Below are positions 14,301 to 26,700 of a DNA stretch of 64,000 nt, in pieces. The notes beneath the pieces are model-generated. The model was not told the DNA's origin. It saw only the letters and a program-made list of their open reading frames with translations, and did no database searches. The position numbers and the translations under genes are program-made. Source of the stretch: Zeus faber. Its lineage: Eukaryota; Chordata; Actinopteri; Zeiformes; Zeidae. The stretch covers positions 10,874,469 to 10,938,468 of the forward strand of contig OY482847.1 of the NCBI GenBank assembly GCA_960531495.1, written 5' to 3'. Positions within the stretch are counted from its first letter, which is position 1. Each line of letters opens with the position of its first letter.

Positions 14301-15684
14301 CAGCGCTCGGGAGCTGTGCAACCGAAAATAACCAGGACAAGTTACCGACTCAGACTGAGAGGCGACAAAAAAACCCCCCCCAAAAAACCCCCATAAAGCA
14401 TTTCGGGAAAAGGCATCATCTCCGACCTGGGTCATCTCCCGGATGGACATGACGCTGTCCAGCGCTTTCTGCAGACGCTCGTAGTTCTTCTTCTGTAGCA
14501 CGGAGTCAGCGTTCAGGGGGAGCAAACAGAGAGACACAACATTGAAACGTCCAAAAACAACCAGGAGAATAAAGATTAGTTGGAATGTCAATGAAGGGCT
14601 TCAGTTCAAAAATGACTTATCCACTTCGAAAAGAAAAATCAAATAAAAAAAAAAATGCGACTGCTGCTGGGCAAACGTATTCTATTTTCTCAGTGACAGT
14701 TTGTTTAGCAAGCGCGTTTGCCGCAGGCAGTATTCATTTATTTTTTATTGCAAAGTTCACGGTCTCTCTCGGCTCGGCTAACTCAACTGTCTCTCGATGA
14801 GTGGTGGCAGTCGATGTGTTAATTGATATTTTTATTACTGTAGTTGTTGGTATGACCTTTGGGTTGAAGGCCAGTGTCTTGGGGTCGTTGGGGTCCACCA
14901 CAGAGGGGTAGGGCTCGAAAATAATGCTCTTACGAGGAGACTCCAGAGCGGCTCGACACATGGCCACCAGCAGGTCCACCACCTGGGGAGGGAGGAAGTC
15001 CATTATATCGGTTTGTATTTTAAATAACTTTGCCAAAGGCCTAACAGGCTTCAGGTTAAAGATGAGAAAATGTAAAAGCAGCACATAGGGAGAGTATATC
15101 ATATAAATAACACTGATAAATTCGGAATTTGATTGATATATTTTTATTAGAAAAATGGAGTGAAATAAGTTTGAAATAGGTCATGAATTCAATATAATCC
15201 ATTTGGAGCTCCCTCCCTGCTGAAATTGACATGCAACTGTTTCCTAATATGCAGTGTGGCATATCCACACTTTGACAAGTAAAAAGATTTGAAACCTTCT
15301 CTCTCGAACTGCGAGAATTTGGGAAGCTGGTTAAGAATATAATATATATAATATAATGTAATGTGATATGATATAATATAATATAATATAATATAATATA
15401 ATATAATGAAATGTAATGTAACGTAATGTGATATGATATAATTTAATATAATATCATATCATATCAAATAATGTTTATAATATAATAGTATATACATTAT
15501 AAACATTATTACATATATAACATATAACATTATTATTCCATCCATCAGTGGATATACAGCATAGTTCACACCTCTGCTCCAGTCGCCACCTCCTCAGCGG
15601 CGCCTGACATCACACCCAGGGTGTAGAAGGAGAACACACAAAGTTCTCTGGTGCAAACAGCCGGCTACACACACACGCACACGC

Positions 15685-15753
<69 letters not shown>

Positions 15754-18671
15754 GATAACTCATATAACGTGCTATATGAGCAGTGCAAAAGTAAAAAGTA
15801 CAGCTGTAAATAAAAATGCTTTTTCTCCCCCTCATCTTATCTCACTCACTCTTACAAATCCTCTAAACAGCCAGCCGCAGACAATCTCACAATCAGACAA
15901 TTTCACCCTCAGATTTTCTCCAAGCAGACAATCGAGGCCTGGTTAGCAACCCAATGTTGTGCATCAACAGCACCATGGCAACCGGAGATAAATAAATCTA
16001 AATCTCACGACACAACTATCTAAGTTCACGTCAATAACAGAGAGTGAAAGTGAGCGTAGCGAGCACTCAGGCTGATTTTCCTCCACTCTCTTCAACCTCT
16101 CTATAAAGGATATAGCCATGAATGGTAGCTGACTTGCAAAACAAGTTTTTGAGTCAAAATGCTGCAGTCGTTTCAGATTATTTCATGATGAGTGGACGTG
16201 CCGGCTTGAGTAGTCAAAAAAGAGGCACTTTGCTGAAAAAAAAACCTGCAAAAAAATACTGGCGATGGTCTTTTTAACACGACCGTTTCAGTAAAATATA
16301 CTAGTACAGAGGGAATACGTCAGATAGTGTGTCGTGAAGTTGCTTTTTGGCGATACCTTCAGCATAGATCCATTCTGGAAGACGTGCTGTTCGTCGCACA
16401 CCACGCAGTACTCGTTGAGCGTGGGAATCCGCTGCTCTGAGTATTTCATTATCTGTCAGGAAACAAGAACATCGGTTTCCCCGACTGGTCCAAAACTCAC
16501 CGGACATCACTTTCACCGCTTCTAAGGCGCAGAATATTTTGGACACTTGGACGTGTCAGTCGTAGTTATCATAACATAGCCATGAATGGTCTATGTTCGT
16601 GAAATGAAATAAAAGGGCAGATGTGTCAAGTGGCTTCGGTGCTTTCGTTTAATGCCCTTTTCAGTTAAAACTAGTCCATTAAAATATACGGCTGCAAATT
16701 TATATACAGGTGTCAGATCTATTGTATTATCATTTTTACTTCCCCTTTTTGCGCTCTGTCATATATAACAATATGGCTGAGACGGGTTATGGCAGGCAGT
16801 AATTTGCTGCGAGTGTATGGCTGCAACGACATGAAGATTAAATATTCACGAGATTATATAATCATTTTTACATATGGTGTCTTCCGGGTGACAGCTAAAA
16901 TTGCTTTAAAAAAGACTCCTCGATGAAGCGGATCCTTCATGAAGCCGATGCTCTACCTTTAGAAATTATTTTTTTCTTCTTTCTTTGTTGGTGACGTGCT
17001 CATAAGCCAAAGCCCGGCGGAGTGAGTCATCTTCTCGACGGCTCTTGAACGAGACTAAATTAAAAAGTCTGCACACCGTGACTAAAGCGACTGCAGGTGT
17101 CACAATAGTCGGCGGCAACGCACGTCTACACCCCAGACCGAAATGTCCGTGCAGATTTACATGATATTTTAGTTTTCTTTTAGTCTTCTGATCTGAAGCA
17201 TGTTGCCGCACAATAACCCTGTGGTAACGAATTAGGGATGGACCCGTTTTTTTCCTAATGATGGTGATTCTGAATGTCACATTTTAAGTATTGGGTGATA
17301 GAGAGAACCGCTTCAAGCATTATCTTTCACTGAACTGGGTAAAAACTATGCATTTAATTTGGGATAATTAAAACATAATGATATACAGATAATGATATGT
17401 CTGTCTTTCTGTCAAAGAAAGTATAAAATTAAGACCTTAATATCTGACTAATTCAATATGGATTTGGGTATCATATTTTCAACATTTCTCCTAGTATCAG
17501 ACTGATTTCCAAAACCAGTATCTCTATCGGCCCTACAATAATAATAATAATAATAATAATTATTATTATTATTATATTAATATATACATATACATTTTAT
17601 CCATGGACTTGACATGACATCAACATTGGCACAAGTTGAAGAGCCATTTACTTAAATATTTTCTATAAAAACGCTGCACGATTTTCAGATTTTCCTTTTT
17701 GCGTTGAAGTACATGGCGTCGTGTCTCGTATATGTAAATTATGACATTTGTAAAGCTGAGTTGAGTTTTTTACTTGGATAACATTTTCAGTAGGTTACAT
17801 TTCCATGAAATACGAAAAACATTGTGGGATTTCTGTGAGTAATTACCATTGCACAGCTTCTATTTTTACATTTTAGTGTTTTCGAGTGGACGAAATGACA
17901 AATATTTAAGGATTACCTTTCATTCTATTTTTTTTTTAACCTAGCAAAGTAATGGGGACAACAGATTTTAAAAATAAATCGGACAGATCTAATGACATCT
18001 ACCAGGTAAATAGCTCTATAATTCAAGCTCTATAATATGTAAATCGATAGTTTGGTCATTCTTAAAAAGTACAGAGTGTTCGAGTCCTTGCCACACACCT
18101 AACACTATTCAACTGGACATCCTCAATCGGAATCTGCACATTTATGGTAAATAATATTATGACATCATAAAGAGTCGTGTGTAAATCTCATCTCGTTCAA
18201 TTTAGAACGAGGCGCGTGACGTGTCAGTTAACCAAGACCAACTGAATATCTCGGGTCAAAGTTGTTCAGTTTTTACTAATATCTGCTCCGTATGTAGATC
18301 GATTTGGATGAAATTTAAACCACGAGATCCTTGTGACATAGCGGTTTAAATGACACCTCAACCATGTTCGTAGCTTATGCCGAAGTATGTGTTCCTGATA
18401 GTTTTAGCCGCGTTGGACATATTTCGGCGTGAAATGCATTGGCTTGTCTCTGTAATATCTATCTAAATTTGGCCAGCTTTTCGCTAATATCTGCGCCGTA
18501 TGTGGATCAAATCGGATTAAACTTCAACCACAAGATGTTTATGACAACGCAGTTCACACAAGACATTAACCGTGTTCGTGTGTTATGCCGAAGTTGATGT
18601 TCCAGATAGTTTTAGGCTTCAAAATTCCGAAATCGCCCTAACAATAACAATAGCCCCTAAGGGATGGACCC

Positions 18672-18760
<89 letters not shown>

Positions 18761-21082
18761 AGCAATAACAATAAAAAAAAAAAATAATAATCATAATCAT
18801 AATCATAATCATAATAGCAATCACAAGCTCCATTATACGCCTCAACACACTATAAACCACCTAAAACACTCTAGAATATAAAGAGGCATGACACATTTGT
18901 TTAATTCAAGGTTATGTAACATTATGCAACAGAAGCACCTGCTTTCTCTGTGAGCACACCCTGTGCCATAGAGTGAACTAAAGTTATTCTGAATATTTAT
19001 CCGGGTTCTGTATTGCGGAATGCACTTGTAACCTCACAGGGAGTTAATATCTGCCTTGTTTTTTCGCAGGCCTTACCTGCACTAAAAAGCCATACTCCAA
19101 GGTAGGGATGTTCTTGCAGTGGCCGCCCGCCTGGGATGAGAAAAATAATTCAATCAGCTGCCTCGTGGTAATCTGCGCTGGGGCCCTGGCCGCTGGGACA
19201 GCCACAGTCTGATGGGTCAAGTGAAGACAAAGCATTATGGGAAAGGGCGCAGCAGCCTTCGTACGGGAGGGGGAGGTGAGAGGCTCGGGAGGGAACAGTG
19301 CACGTGGTGGGCCGACAGGAGAAAGGGGGTGAGGGACACAGCATGTGGGGAGAAACACATCAATCACTGAGGCGAGGGAAGGAAAAATACACTGTACATC
19401 GGTTGGGATATTTGGATTATTAAGTGATTTCCAAAGTTTATTCCTTATATTGGTACTGAGGCCATTGCTTATTTCTAACATGTAAGTGTTGTTTTCATGA
19501 ATTGTTTTCTTGCTTTTTGTGCTCCACAGCAGTTTCATTATTATTGCTTCAATATATTTCATATCATGGTTTCCTAATGTTCTCTCATATTAAAATCAAC
19601 TTTTAAGCTCCCAAACATAAAATGCATGCATATAAGTAGAAAATAAGTAAAAGGGCGGAAGACACTTTAATCAGGGGTGTTCCATAATGATGGGCTGTTT
19701 TGCATTGATACACATGAAGACAATAGGGCCGTCGTTCATTCAGCGATCTGTGATTGAGCATGTGAATGGACCAAATGATGATTCTGTTGAAAGAAAAACT
19801 CTGTGGAGATCTTTGGAGTGACGATTATAACCGAGGGTTTAATTGGGATTTGGGTGGACCCTAATTTCAATTTTAGCAAAACCTATTAGAACATTTAATT
19901 ATCTGGAAAATTCTCGATTCACAATATATCATGATGCATGTCGGACTGTTTTGTTAATAGATTTGGGGTTTTGGGTGTCTTTTTAAAGGTAATGCTGATA
20001 CCTAATGAATTGATCATGTTGTTTTAGTGTTTTTTTTCTCGATTTATTATATATTATAATAAATTTTCAGATTTCAGATTTCAGACATTTAATATTTCAG
20101 TCCTAAATGCAGACATGTCATTGGCGTTTTTTTTCATGATTAAACAACACACATTGTGGGAATGCGCTCAAAATGCAAGCAGCAAGCATTTAATTGCCAT
20201 GAAAAATGTATTCCAGTAAATAATATGTTTTTGTAAGCCACCGGTTCGTAGGTGTGCGGTACTTGTGAACTTTTGGAGGGAAGTGGAACAGACAGGAGAG
20301 GACAATGGGCTTGTGTGCATCTATGACAAAGTTGCTGTTATACAAAAATATCCAAAAATCTCAGGGTTGGGTCAATGCACCAATTCCAATTCAAAACAAC
20401 TAGAAGAGTCTTATGGATTGTAATATTTGTACTGATGAAGTATCACGACTAATAATAATTCTAGACGAAAAGTTCTTCTGTATACTGTACATATCATACA
20501 ATTACATTTCAAGCACAGTTTGAGAGGCAGCGGTTCTTATTATTATAAGCGTCCTACAACGAGGACCTCCAGAGTAACAGCTATTAAGCCATGAAAACTT
20601 CTACTGAATTTCTTCAGTAAAAAAACAAAACGTTTTTTAGAATGTAGAATTGAAAGGTGGTGTTCATTGACCCCCGTCCTGGTTTGGGTGCGGAGGGTGC
20701 GGGGGCGACTCTGACCTGGCTGTTGGGGGGGTAGCTGAACAGCTCTCCTTTGGGGTTCTTCATGGTGCAGGAGATGGATCGGTTCATCAGACGGGTCACC
20801 CTCAGCTCGGGAACGCTCAGCTTCCCCTTCAGAACCGTGTCCTGGATGAGGGGGAAGCTGGGGGACCTTTACGTGGGGTTAGGGGGTGGAACACAAACAG
20901 TCTAAATATGGAGTACCACAGTGTGTGATGATATGAATCATATTGGTTTCATTATGATAGATTTGGACTTAAAATATGTGTCATAAAAAAAGTTTGGCAG
21001 CCTTATTATTGCCATACTGTATATTCAATTTACTTAACTTTTACCTTATTTATATATATGATCACAATACATGACAATTCAT

Positions 21083-21137
<55 letters not shown>

Positions 21138-23045
21138 TGCTTTGTGATGGAAACCCTCATTGTATTATAATAAACCAATGTATTTTTTGATATACTGTGT
21201 TTGTGTTATAAAATATTTATATATTTGGTGTAAGGTGAGACATTCTGGCCACTGGCGAATTCCCTCAAAAATGTACTTTTTACGACAAGGTTTACAACAC
21301 ATACCTCCAAAAATTACTACAGTGCAGCTTTTACAACAGAGCCTTTAGGATATAGTTAGCCTACCTTTGGGATATAGTTAGTGTGTTCATGAAAAATGAT
21401 ATATTAAGATTATAAACATATTTCAAGGAAGGAAACCTACTTGGGTATTGGGGAGAAGATGCTGAGGCCGGCTCTGAACTTCTTGATGGTGCCTCCGGCT
21501 TTGAACCAGCTGTGCCTCTTCTCCTGCTGCGCTTTGAGGAACTCATTACTGAGATGCTTCCACTGCTGTGAGGTGAAGGTGCTCAGGATCCTGAGGGGAA
21601 GACAGGCGTCACACGGGGGACCGCTGCGGCGACCATTTCACACAACAAAATGGCACTGAAAACACGATGGATGGGCGCTCACTTCTTAAGCTGCAGGCCC
21701 AGACTGAAGCCTTCCTTATTGGAGGGCTGGAACACCTCCACTGATGGTTCTAAGAGCAGAATAATCACATAGAATTTCATATTGACTCGCAAACACACCA
21801 CACACACACACACACACGCACACGCACACGCACACACACACAGACGGTAACATCTCCCACTTTTTGGCACATGATGTTGTGATGTCACACAACATCACGG
21901 TGCACGCACAGAGATCCTCCACAGTGGGAAAATTACGCACCTGGTCCATCTAGATACTGAGACAGAGAGAAGCGCAGTCTCAGTATAATGGGCTCTGTGC
22001 GAATCACCTTCCAGGCTGTCGCGACTTCCTCCTGAGATGGACGCGCACACACACACACGCACGCACGCACGCACACACACACACACACGCACACGCACAC
22101 ACACATACACACTATCCTCAGATAAAAATGTAGGGATGGACAGACATGGCTTAATACTGTGGCATAAATCGCACCATTTTACATTAAATGTTAAATCAGA
22201 AAACAGCAAAAAGCTTTTACTGTTTTAATTATAAGGAGATAAAAAATAAAAAATAAGGAGATGAGGTTCCATTACGAGTGGGATTGTCTTGAGCATAATA
22301 GAGTGATAATATTTACTTGGAACTACCGATCGATGTAAAGCAAAAACAATTACTGACACGAAGGCAAATGTTTCATCGTCAAACAATCAAAATAAAATAA
22401 AACACATTTCATTTTCGGTTCTATTTATCTAAATGTAAACGCGGATTATACCTCACAAAGCTTTCACTTCTGAACCAATTTTTTCATTGAACCATAACGT
22501 TGTAAGTTTTGGCTTAAAGAGCGCATTTTTCTTTCACAATAGGAAGAGAGATCGGGAATCTCAACGTGGCAAAAAATAAAAGGTTGAAATAAAATTTGAA
22601 ATAAAGAAAAATCTTCACGTGCTGAAGTCATGTCCTCATGCGCTCCGCCTCTGGGCCACATTATAACCAGTCTACAGTCATAATAAATATACTATTTCAC
22701 AGTATACTCAAGCATACTGCCCAATATATTTCACAAGGTTCTTCATATGGTTTGGGGTTGTTTTTGAACAATAAGTATCCACTCAACTCTATCATCATCA
22801 CATTAATAAACCCCATAAGACCCCCAAGCTCGAGCAGCGTAGCCCAACTAAATGTGATGATGTGATGGAGACAGGAAAAGCGATGCAGAGGATGCAGAGA
22901 AAGAAACCCACTCACATCTAAGAAACCAATATTAATTTGGAGATCAATGTCCACGTCGTCGATGGTGCCATACTCCCTGTTCACGGGAGGAAAAACAGAC
23001 GCGGTTCATTTATCACAGGTAATGCAATGTGTCACACACACACAC

Positions 23046-23112
<67 letters not shown>

Positions 23113-23632
23113 CTGGAAACGCTATTGATCATCAAACGAGGGCATAAAATAAATAAATGTGTTAATGTTGTTTGTTTAGTCATACCGTCCGGACTAAATG
23201 GATTATGATCTGCGAACCGTGAATACAATTTGGGGCAAATCTCTCCTTGATAGTAGAAAATATGATCTAATTAGGTTATCTTTAAATTTTGTAAGTGTGA
23301 GTAAGTGTGTCAGCGAGTGTGAGGGGGTGAGTGTGTCTGTGTGTGTGTGTGTGTGTGTGTGGTGTATGTGAGTAGAATAAGCACCTGGATGGTATGTGTC
23401 CTAGAAAATAAAACGTTGACTGTAAGGGGCATAAAAACAGTATAAGACAAATGAATGTTTTTAAAAAAGCTAGTAAGGGTGTGAGTGTGGGCGTGCGCGC
23501 GCGCCTGTGCGTGTGTGTGCCGTACCTAACAGAGACAGCACTGTCAGTGTAGATGTCCTTCACCGCCTCGATGTCTGCATCCAGCTGAGGATGACGGTAC
23601 AGGTCGGCAGCACAGCTCCCCTAGGAAAACAC

Positions 23633-23707
<75 letters not shown>

Positions 23708-26700
23708 GCGCGCGCACACAAAATAATTCATAAAAAAAAAATTTATTATCCACAGAACATACAGCGGATGTAGAAGAACTGAAAAGCGCCAGTGGTTGGA
23801 GTCGCTGTCTGTCTGACTTGTATTCCTTCCGCATAGTTACTGTAAATGCATCTCTCCACATACCTACATGTTAGTTTGCGTGTCAAATAACTCAAATAAC
23901 ATATTCTAACCATATATTATTTATGAGCCTTTGCTTTCTGAAACGTCTGAGGATATCTGACAGCCTGGGATTTTGTCAATCACAGAATATCACACTACAC
24001 TGCGTTCCAAATTATTATGCAAATTGGATTTAAGTGTCATAAACATTTAATTTTTTGTTTTTCAATTAAACTCATGGATGGTATTGTGTCTCAGGGCTCT
24101 TTGGACTGAAATCAATCTCAGACACCTGTGATAATTAGTTTGCCAGGTGAGCCCAATTAAAGGAAAACCACTTAACAAGGACGTTCCACATTATTAAGCA
24201 GGCCACAGGTTTCAAGCAGTATGGGAAAGAAAAAGGATCTCTCTGCTGCCGAAAAGCCTCAAATAGTGCAACGCCTGGGACCATTAGATATTTCACGAAA
24301 ACTTAAGCGTGATCATCGTACTGTGAAGAGATTTGTGGCTGATTCAGAGCACAGAGGTGTTGTTGCAGATAAAGGCAGAATGAGGAAGGTTTCTGCCAGA
24401 CAAATTCATTGGATCAAGAGAGCAGCTGCTAAAATGCTGTTACAAAGCAGCAAACAGGTATTTGAAGCTGCTGGTGCCTCTGGAGTCCCGCAAACCTCAA
24501 GGTGTAGGATCCTCCAGAGGCTTGGAGTTGTGCATAAAGCTACTATTGGGCCACCCCTAAGCAATGCTCACAAGCAGAAACGGTTGCAGTGGGCCCAGAA
24601 ATACATGAAGACTCATTTTCAAACAGTCTTGTTTACTGATGAGTGCCGTGCAACCCTGGATGGTGCAGATGGATGGAGTAGTGGATGGTTGGTGGATGGC
24701 CACCATGTCCCAACAAGGCTGCGACGTCAGCCATAGAGGTGACGGAGTCATGTGTTGGGCCGGAATCATGGGGAGAAAGCTGGTAGGCCCCTTTAGGGTC
24801 CCTGAAGGTGTGAATGACCTCAGAACAGTATATCGAGTTTCTGACTGTCTGACTTCCAGGGTACAAGAAGAAGAACTGTGCCTTCTGTGACCTGCTAATG
24901 CTGCAAATTCAACAAATGACCATTTTCAGTTCTGTACAACCTATAAAATGTTTTGAAACTCTGTTGTGCATAATAATTTGGAACAGTGCATTTTGAGTTT
25001 TTTACTTTTGAAAAAAATACAGTTATCATTGTTCAACAACATTTGAATTAAACCCTAACGGTTGATGACTTGAAAATGATACTAACTGTCATTTGCATCG
25101 ACTATTTAGGAAAACCAGAGAAAAATATCATTTGCATAATAATTTGGAATGCAGTGTGAGCTGGTTTTGGAATATTTCTCAAGTGATTTAATTTTATTTC
25201 TTTTTTTCCAACAGGCGAGACATATTTGATCAGAAGTATTTCTCCATAACCCGTTTGGCCGAGGTAGTTTAAACTCTCCATTTCTGTCTAGACGCGGAAA
25301 CGTTTTTTCCAGCTAATCCCCCTAAGTGTCAGAGCCCATTATGTCTGTAACCGTTCTCCAAAAAAGGTGCTTTCAAGTTCTTCAATTTGCATGAGGATTT
25401 CAGGTTTTCGCGATCAAAACTGTGATTTACATCTTCATGACCGGATTAGAAAGATGAGTGATAAAAAAAAAGAAGGGGACGGCTGAAAGATTACCGTGGC
25501 ATCTTGCACGGAAGTGGTGCGCCGGGATTTAACCAGATAAGACGACGCGTTAAACGGGCGCCCGGGCGGAGGATTTGAGAGTGTTGCTTTCGATTGGTAT
25601 TGACCGAGCTGCTGCGGAACGGAGTAATGAAACTCTCAGAAATAGCACACGTGAGCGCGACAGGAGCGGACGTTTTTTTTCCAGTCAAGAACTAAATTCG
25701 CACTTGCAAAATTCTATCTTTCGACGGATTACACCGTGTCAACAGAGTGCAGAAACGCATCACCAAGACACTGTGCTCGTTTCCGCTTGGCGTATGGCAG
25801 TTGGTATCGGCGTTTCATGCATTAGAAAGAAAGACCAAAAAAAAATAAAAAATACAAGCACTGGCCCTGTGGCCCGAAAGCCCTCAACTGCCCCGGTGTG
25901 CCACAAGCCCAAGTTGGAGGAAACCTCCACTTTATTCTGTGTTTTGGATCTCAAGAGGAAAAACAATAACTGCGATAGTACACGCGTTGTCAAGAAAAAT
26001 AGAGTAGTGGAAAGAAATAGCCATTAGAAAAAATAGTGCAATAGTGAAAAAAAAACAAAAACACACAATTTGGTTCCCAGCGTTATAGTTGAGGTTAGTG
26101 AGTCAGGTACAAAGGACCTGCTGTTCAAATGAACGATATAGATAAAAAACAAATTAAAAAAACTTATATGATGAGAAGCATAATGTGTATTGGAACAAAT
26201 CATCTCAGAGCCAGTGGCTCTAATGGCAGGAGCAGGTATTTTAGGGCATTATCGGCATGGAGAGGCAGTGGGAGATTTGCTCATTGTCACCCGCTCAAGG
26301 AAACTCGAATAGAATTTGAATATTACGAGAAAAATAACAATAAAATTGATTCAAAACAATGTTTATTTTTGTAAATCATGTGTGTTTTGTCATGTATGTC
26401 ATTTCTGCTGCAACGCTGGAATTTTCCTTTGGGGATTAATAAAGTACCTTTATGTTTACCTTTAAAGTTCAATACAAGTTTATCCAGTTTGTTGCACAGT
26501 CCACCCGGACGGTGAGAACCCGGGCGGGATTTTACCAGGTGCGATCTGTGATCTGCCCCACAGCAGCGGGAAACGGAGTAAATTAAATACTTTTAGAGTT
26601 TTTATTTGCTTTGTTTGGAGAAAAGATCGCTCTGATCTGAGCTGCAGGTAGTAATTCACCTTTCACTACCAGCGTTCCCCTCTGGCACAAATAACATCCG

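Noticed and set aside
18572..18787. Poly-Asn open frame
   Set aside because: Translation of an (AAT)n/(AAC)n repeat.
21441..21590. Suspected one-base frameshift in a parp6 exon
   Set aside because: Arose from my miscounting; on recheck the exon is 150 nt and open, in phase with both neighbours.
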